DNA of 64,000 bases from Patiria pectinifera (Eukaryota > Echinodermata > Asteroidea > Valvatida > Asterinidae), in contig CM057147.1 in the NCBI GenBank assembly GCA_029964075.1, positions 23,333,513 through 23,397,512 of the forward strand, given 5' to 3'. A program made the translations under genes and the position numbers. The notes beneath the pieces are model-generated. The model did not search any database. It saw only the letters and a program-made list of their open reading frames with translations, and was not told where the DNA came from. Of the stretch, positions 58,228 to 64,000 are shown in pieces. Each line of letters begins with the position of its first letter. The stretch's first letter is position 1.

Positions 58228-58455
58228 AACTTGATTGCAAAAACTTAAAAATATAATAAGGGAAAGGGGGAGCTAGGTAAATGTCAGGGCTAGGGATAAG
58301 GTTGGAGGGCCGAATGGGTGAGTAAGAGAGATGGTATTAGGATTAGGAAGTGAATAAGAAATGGTGAGTTTAAATTTAATTCATAAAATACATTAAATAA
58401 AATTTTGAATAACATCTCAAACATAAAATGATGCTTACAGGTAAAAAGTATTATT

Positions 58456-59150
58456 TTAAAATTCTTGTGAGTGAGGGGATCTCTGATTTGCTACATCTTT
58501 CAATGCGACATTTTTGGGATTACCATCAGAGCTAGCATGACCACTACTCGACCGCAATTCTTTACAATTCATTTTATCTAGAGGCAGCATATCTCGAAAT
58601 TTTGCTGATGACATGAGCTTCCCCCCCCCAAATTTGTACAGAAGGGTTTGGCGTCTGATTTCTAGAGTGGGGATATCAAACCGGTCGATGGCGTCATCAT
58701 ATTTAACATATTCATGACCCAGAATAATGCGGCAAGCCCGCTTCTGCACTTGTACTATTTCATAACTTTGCCTCACAGTTATTGAGGTATGCCAGACTTG
58801 ACTTGCATATTCTAGAATGGGTCTAATATAACATTTAAAAACCGCCAATATGTCAGGTTAAGGAATCTTGGCCTTTTTGAGGATACACAGGGTATATAGG
58901 CCTATGCTCTAGAGGCAATGACATTAACATTATAGACCACTAGGTCATTCTGTACCGTGATACCAAGCAATTGCATATAGGAAACTTTTTTAAACCTACA
59001 GATTCCAGTGAAAAAGACGGTCTTTCAACTTTTCTATTTGGAAAATTACATGCACACCATTTCACATTATAGTTCATTATGCCCGTAGCCAGCCTTCCAC
59101 CCCTCCCCTCAAACTCGACCGCCGCCCGACCCAGTTTTGTAGTTTTTAGC
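58456..59150 (-). pseudogene. Second non-LTR retrotransposon fragment, different clade or lineage
   Basis: Minus strand: 'KWCACNF' (like 'KKCKEM..F'), 'LLGITVQNDLV', then a stop-broken stretch, then 'FKCYIRPILEYASQVWHTS', 'VQKRACRIILG', 'IPTLEIRRQTL' down to 58456. Same C-terminal region as the neighbouring fragment but a different sequence, so two separate insertions. At least two frameshifts or stops. Its 5' end lies about 590 bp from the PRODH start codon. Confidence 0.75.
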
Positions 59151-59741
59151 TCGCGCAATTAACTTGACGCAAGAGGGCGCTTATTCAGAGACCGTAAAAA
59201 AAAAATAGTCGGGTGCCAAAGTCAAATGTATTTACGCAATTTCTTCAGATGGATACCAGACATGCCCTTTTATGGTTGCGTTTCAGACACACCTCCAGAC
59301 CAATCCAGTTCGCAATGAAAAATGGGGGAAGTATTTTAAATGTATTTGCTTTGACTTCTTTTTTGGGGGGACAATTCAATGGAATGTGATAATGAATATT
59401 GTATCAGTAAATCTTAAATTATTACAAAATAAACATGACTTGCCAAATATAGCTGAAAGATTCTTTATATATGATTGTATTTCAAAGGCTTCCCTAAAAT
59501 TGAATGGAAGGTATCTAATCGTCATTGTCAACAAGACGAGCCTTTCTTGTGTAAACAAGCAAATCGCGCTACATATTATCGATGGCTTCTTCACTGTAAC
59601 CGCACGCGCCGCACGCACTGCACTGTATGTGTTGTATCATATCCGCGTATGGCCTTTGAGAAAATCCGGCATTACTGTATCTCATGATTACGTAAATGAT
59701 CACAGAGACGAATTTGAGAAGTTGATGCGAACGTAGTCAAG
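59151..59741 (+). promoter_or_regulatory. PRODH 5' flank (promoter and 5' UTR expected here)
   Basis: Lies between the LINE fragments and the PRODH ATG. Richer in CG near 59590-59740 than the AT-rich spacer, as often seen around transcription starts. No TATA box or defined start site is assigned. The open frame 59272-59736 ends before the ATG in another register and shows no protein family. Confidence 0.4.
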
Positions 59742-60158
59742 ATGGCCAATCACTTCGTGTATCGAAATTTATTGTTCGCAAGGTACAGTTGTCGTTCTTC
59801 TCAACAAATTAATCCATCGAAAGTGTGTTGTTCCCGCCTGAAAACGACATCAGCGGCTACAAAAATCTCCCTTGAAAATGGCGACGGACCGGGAAATTCC
59901 GCAGAGCGCGCACAAGAAGTGACCAACAACAACAGCCCCAGTCACGCCAGTGTGCTCGGCCTTGACGGGACAGAGAACACGATGGAGTCACCACCGGCCG
60001 GTGTATCCCGTGACACAAGGGCTGGACTAGGGAGGTTAGATCTCGTCTTCGGTGACTGCAAGGAAGCGTACAAGAGCAAGACCACCGTTGAAGTCGCACG
60101 GGCTTTCTTGGTTTTCAAGTTGTGCCAGTCGAATTTGTTGGTGACCCACAATAAAGAG
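59742..60158 (+). CDS. PRODH: Proline dehydrogenase, mitochondrial, exon 1
   Basis: PRODH is the FAD-dependent enzyme of the mitochondrial inner membrane that oxidises proline to pyrroline-5-carboxylate and passes electrons to the respiratory chain. Exon 1 encodes 139 residues. The ATG has a good context (AAGATGG). The first 44 residues contain Arg, Lys, Ser and no acidic residue, as expected for a mitochondrial targeting peptide. A poorly conserved Ser/Asn/Gly-rich linker follows. From about residue 99, LDLVFGDCKEAYKSKTTVE and ARAFLVFKLCQS match the start of the conserved animal PRODH region. The exon ends after codon 139 (GAG) at donor GTACGC, phase 0. Identification relies on exons 1-3 joined; FAD- and substrate-binding parts lie beyond the window. 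Confidence 0.88.
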
Positions 60159-61374
60159 GTACGCACTGAATATGTCTTTAAACTTGGCATACATGATAAA
60201 GAGTGAGGAACAGATCAAATAGGAATAAAATTAAGATTAAGAGTAAGATAGTGAGAAAATGGCATAAAACTGACATCACAAAAGACAGGAAAGCCCTAAT
60301 TATGCGCCTATCAATTGTTTCCCCCACCCTTGCCGTCCCGGGCTGCCCCACCCAAAACGTGGGGATTGTCACTTTTGAAGTGACAAAATCCCCACCCCTC
60401 GGGCAAAATTTAAGTGATAATCCCCGACCATGCTCCGACTTACATACATGGGGCGCACTAGTGATTGCCTTTCCATTAGTATGCCAACGTTAACAATGTA
60501 CATTTGTAATTTGAATGACCAAAAACCCTGAAAAACGTGACCAAATCCCAACATCGGACCTGGGGCAGCGCGGGGTACGGTGGGAGGGGTGGGGGCAACA
60601 TTTGATAGGCGCATTACAGTCTGTGCACAATGCCAATTATGATAATTATAAAATAATAATTTTTAAGTTGAACAAAGAACTTGATTAAACTGAAGATGAT
60701 ATATCACAATACCAAAAAATTAATTATTAAATAGTTATGGTCAGATGTAGAAAGCAGCCCGTGTGCAGGCTTGGTCATGTTGGAGCCTTGTATTTCTCGA
60801 AGCTTGGTCAGATGGTGTATAAAAGTAAAGATAATCAGTCACTGTAACACATTCACTACTTACATATCTCAGTTGCTTATTTTGGTTTTTACATTATCTC
60901 ACAGTCCCAGATTTGTCAAGTAAGTAAATAGTGGTATCAATCTTGTTTTTGTTACACATTTAAAGTTAGAACCCTTGTTTTGGCAAAATTGCTCTAATTC
61001 TGATAAACACCAACTCAAGTGTGTCATATGTTGAAAGCGGATGTTTACTTTGTGTGATAACAGAGATATAAACAGAATGCTTATATAAAAATACATGCGT
61101 AGGATGTATTTTGGAAAAAAATCCAACTGCTGCATGCTAATGCAATGCTAATGCAATTGGTTGGCAGACATCCAAGCATATCAACACAATAGTGATTCTG
61201 CTTGGCAGTGGTGACTTTTGGAATTCCTGTGTGCATTAATTCACAGAAGAAGGAATATTTACCCACTAGCAGATTTTGGCAAAACACCAAGGGTCTGCAA
61301 GGTCCAAAAAATTAGCTGTTGGACTTCAGACTTGCATTATGTTTGTTTGTACCATTCTCTGTATTTCCCCATAG
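60159..61374 (+). other. PRODH intron 1
   Basis: GTACGC to 'ccccatag'. Contains a possible inverted pair, 'tatgcgcctatcaa' near 60300 and 'ttgataggcgcatta' near 60603, with mirrored 'ccccaccc' / 'ggggtggggg' words, so a MITE of about 315 bp (60300-60616) is likely. No other gene. Confidence 0.55.
60300..60616. mobile_element. MITE-like inverted repeat in PRODH intron 1
   Basis: Left TAATGCGCCTATCAA-like 'attatgcgcctatcaattgt' with 'cccccaccc'; right 'gtgggggcaacatttgataggcgcatt'-type mirror. Short inverted words 'ccaaaacgtggggattgtc' occur between. Non-coding, no target duplication fixed. Confidence 0.55.
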
Positions 61375-61583
61375 ATCATGAAATTCTCCCGGAAGGTTCT
61401 TGGCAAGCGTCTGTTTGAGCTCGCCATGGACGCCACGTTCTACGGTCACTTCGTCGCCGGCCGTGACCAGGCATCCATCAAGCCCACCATTGACAGGCTA
61501 GCTCAGTTTGGCGTGGGATCCATCCTGGATTACAGCGTGGAAGAAGATATGCCCCACAGTGAGGCCGTGGAGGCAGAGATGGA
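61375..61583 (+). CDS. PRODH: Proline dehydrogenase, exon 2
   Basis: Starts after 'atag' at 61374 in phase 0 with ATC ATG AAA: residues IMKFSRKVLGKRLFE, ATFYGHFVAG, DQASIKPTIDRL and FGVGSILDYSVEED. The FYGHFVAGxD and ILDYxVEED blocks are hallmark sequences at the start of the PRODH barrel. The donor is GA before GTAAGA (61584), leaving phase 2, which the next exon completes as Glu-Ser. 69 full codons. Confidence 0.93.
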
Positions 61584-62658
61584 GTAAGAATTGTCCCACT
61601 CTGATACCCCCTCCCCTCCCAGCGCCCGTCAGACCCCCAGCCCCCCTCCCCAGCCCCCTAACCATCCCTGGAATAAGATAACTCCCTACTCCCATACCAA
61701 TCCCCCACCCTAGCCCCGCTCCCTCACCACAGCTTCCCACCTTATCCCCACACCTGCTCCACACCTACTCCACCCCTACCCGCACACCTACCCAACCCGC
61801 ACACCTACCCGCACACCTACCCAACCCGCACACCTACCCAACCCGCACACCTACCCCAGCCCTTGTTCTACCCACATCCCCCTCCCCTAACCCACACCAC
61901 TCCAACCCTACAGAAACTGTAGATTAGGCAGTTTGGGAGTCTTTAATAACTTTTGTTGTCATCAACATCATCTTTAGCCAGCCTTGATGTGTTAATATTT
62001 TTTGCAACATTTTCTCGTTTATCATTTAAATCATCGTACACAAACAAAACACACTATACTCATTCATTTGGGATTGTGTGAGCAGTAGCAACCGGTACTT
62101 TAATTAGCCTACACTTGTTTCTTCAACTTCTCCAATACACATCATTATAACTGATAACTTTGCACGATATACTTCGAGATATATATCAGCATAACAAACT
62201 GTGAATTCGACCCATTGCTTCTGGTGATCGCCAGATACGAAAAAACAAAAACCTTTTTTTTGAAAAAGTGGAAACGTATGCACTGACCTATGCTGTCCAC
62301 CGCTCTCAGGCTAGCTAAGCAATGATAATGGGAGGTTCTTAAAATAACGTATTTTGAGATTGAAATTACTTTAACCATTACAATGGCATATATAAATTAA
62401 CTAGATTACGTGTGTTGCGTTGCTGCTGGCAAGCGTGAAGTGACGCGTTTCTCCGCTAGCATCACTTACCACTACCTATTCAAAATTCCCGCTCTGACCA
62501 TCGAACCATACAATCATTAGCATATCAGTGATAAATTTGATGCATTCTTATTCGCTCTGGACTCAACCGAATACATCAACATTTTTTTTTTTAGAATTTC
62601 ACAACTCTGTGCTTATTTGCTTCTCAATATTTCCAATGTTTTCTTTATTTCTTTGCAG
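61584..62658 (+). other. PRODH intron 2 with C-rich tandem repeat
   Basis: The first 330 bp are very C-rich on this strand. The rest is AT-rich without recognisable content. Confidence 0.6.
61776..61860 (+). repeat. Minisatellite CCCGCACACCTACCCAA
   Basis: About five tandem units of CCCGCACACCTACCCAA, one of them shortened to 13 bases, within a wider (CCCAC)-type low-complexity tract starting just after the exon 2 donor. Confidence 0.75.
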
Positions 62659-62693
62659 GTCTTGTGTATCACATGCTGAAACAGAAAAAGAAG
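62659..62693 (+). CDS. PRODH: Proline dehydrogenase, exon 3 (35 nt)
   Basis: The acceptor 'tctttgcag' ends at 62658. With the two carried bases it reads EMESCVSHAETEKEG, matching the animal PRODH 'EMESC.s..E' segment that follows the VEED block. Donor AAG before GTAAAT, leaving one base. A short exon, but frame and content agree. The gene then continues beyond 64000; no later exon (for example a TYFYxxE block) is found in 62694-64000. Confidence 0.75.
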
Positions 62694-62754
62694 GTAAATT
62701 ATGAAGTAAATGGTTTTATGTGTAATCCTAAGTATCCAATATAAACCTTATGCT

Positions 62755-62880
62755 TTAAAGGTAGAGTATTATCATATGTCATTTGTGAAGTTTGTTTGTT
62801 CGTTCAAAGTAACGAAAGTGCTAAAAATCTAAAGAAGGGTGCAAATAACCTGATGAAGTTTTAGTTCTGTGAATGCTGTT
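62755..62880 (-). mobile_element. TTAA MITE family 2, terminal fragment L
   Basis: TTAAAGGTAGAGTATTATCA, then 'tttgttcgttcaaagtaacg', 'aaaatctaaagaagg' and 'cctgatgaagtttt' are the inverted right end of copies I and J. Confidence 0.55.
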
Positions 62881-63387
62881 GCGAGCAATTATTATTGTTT
62901 CTTTTGGGAATTTTCTGTTGTACAGGGTGAGTGTGCTGTTAAAGCATTGTATTTACATGGAAATTCTATTTGTAGTGATTTGTGTCTTTCGGTTTGTTTT
63001 TTTACTTTTAAGATTTAGTACCACCATTACATGAACAAGACACAGCAAATGTACACCTTTCTTGCTGTGTCTCATTTTTTGGGTTGACACACTATCTTTA
63101 AGGTGGAGACAATGGTTTTGCCTATATCACTTAGTTAGGCATGAGCAAATTTTGTGTGCATTCATTGTAAGCCAAGATAAAAAAAAAACGAGTTGATCAT
63201 CCGGTTTTTTTTCCAAAAAGAGAGGGAAGTGGACATTTCTATTATTTTTTTTTCCAAGATGGCTTCCTAGTTTTCAAATTCAAACTGGCCACCAATTGGG
63301 GTTCAAAATGACCGCCAGCTTTTGATTAGCTATCCTAATAGTAAGTAGAGTCAAAATATTCATGTTAAACATGTTCTATGTATTTTA

Positions 63388-63910
63388 TTAAAGGGAAAAT
63401 ACAACATTTGCAAACATCAAAAAATAAAACTACCAAATCATTTTGAAATACCTTGCTGGACTGTTAGTGAATGACAGTGTAAAGCATCCTTAAAAATCAT
63501 GGCACCTGGTATACTGTCATTTTCAAGAAAAGTGGTATTTTTGTATCAATTTCCAACGCTGATCGGCCGACCCGCGTTGAAAAAAACTGGCTTTTTTTCA
63601 AATACTGGCCCCAATTGACCATCGCACTTGTTTGCAATCGATTACACACCTATGAACGGGTACAAGCCAGCTAGACTGGTTCCCTGACCTTACAATTCCC
63701 CAATGTATGTAAACTGCTCTGTTTCTTCTTATATGGAGTCAGGGAACCAGACTACAGGAAAATGATTGTTTTTCTTGGTTTTTATAGCATTTTCGAATCC
63801 CAAAACCTCAAAAAAGTCAGTGTAACTATATTTGCTATATATTTCCAACCCCCCAATTCCATCCATTTCTGAAAATTACAGCAAAAGCAAATGATGTATA
63901 TTCCCTTTAA
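63388..63910 (-). mobile_element. T2/Kolobok-type MITE, family 1 copy H
   Basis: 523 bp, TTAA-bounded, same orientation and subtype as copy G. Its central palindrome (from about 63553) has lost symmetry in one arm (GACCCGCGTTG). It lies in PRODH intron 3. Confidence 0.9.
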
Positions 63911-64000
63911 AGCGAAATAAGAAAACAAGAAAAAGTTAGCTTTTTGAGGTGAGAAAAAAATTAATATTTTAATTTTTTTTAAAGGTTGCGGCTTCAAAAA

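Larger units (their letters stand above)
62694..64000 (+). other. PRODH intron 3 (continues out of window)
   Basis: Holds a fragment of TTAA family 2 and a full T2 MITE. No further PRODH exon is visible. Confidence 0.6.

Noticed and set aside
59272-59736. 154-codon open frame directly upstream of PRODH
   Set aside because: No recognisable domain, a different register from the PRODH ATG, and typical of a 5' flank. Not called as a gene.
1-64000. CRISPR arrays, operons or prokaryotic mobile islands
   Set aside because: No regularly spaced direct repeats of that kind, and gene structure is clearly eukaryotic with introns.

Overview
The window is nuclear DNA from an animal with a repeat-rich, compact-exon, long-intron genome. 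Short exons with canonical GT/AG borders, a mitochondrial proline dehydrogenase gene, a class A GPCR gene, tRNA-derived SINEs, degraded non-LTR retrotransposons and many TTAA-, TWA- and 8-bp-target MITEs point to a marine invertebrate deuterostome. An echinoderm is my best guess and amphioxus a possible alternative; nothing seen here fixes the species. There is no sign of bacterial gene organisation.

Two protein-coding genes are supported, both on the + strand. (1) A rhodopsin-family GPCR of 539 residues in three coding exons: 27561-28623 (whole seven-helix core), a 24-nt microexon at 29813-29836, and 51785-52317 (a 176-residue cytoplasmic tail with an acidic cluster and a C-terminal T-I-V). 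The exons join in one phase across a last intron of about 22 kb. A 5' non-coding exon may end at 20801. (2) The 5' part of a proline dehydrogenase (PRODH) gene: exons 59742-60158, 61375-61583 and 62659-62693, continuing beyond the window.

Region by region: 1-8.4 kb is intergenic, with a cluster of TTAA-flanked T2/Kolobok-type MITEs and a decayed LINE. 8.4-11 kb holds a broken coding remnant, a SINE split by a Harbinger-like MITE, and an adjoining MITE with its own target duplication. 11-27 kb is intergenic or upstream of the GPCR, with nested hAT-, Harbinger- and TTAA-type MITEs and a SINE. 27.5-52.3 kb is the GPCR gene, whose long intron is almost entirely repeats. 52.3-59.7 kb is intergenic, with SINEs, a T2 MITE and two 3' LINE fragments close to the PRODH start. 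59.7-64 kb is the start of PRODH.

The two genes have no evident functional link. The most distinctive content is the transposon record: nine copies of one TTAA MITE whose central 28-nt palindrome has changed in sequence but stayed perfectly self-complementary, several insertions datable by nesting, and two different TTAA MITEs lying at the same position of two copies of another element. In the GPCR, the DRY motif is replaced by HKF and a frame-neutral microexon lies in the cytoplasmic tail.
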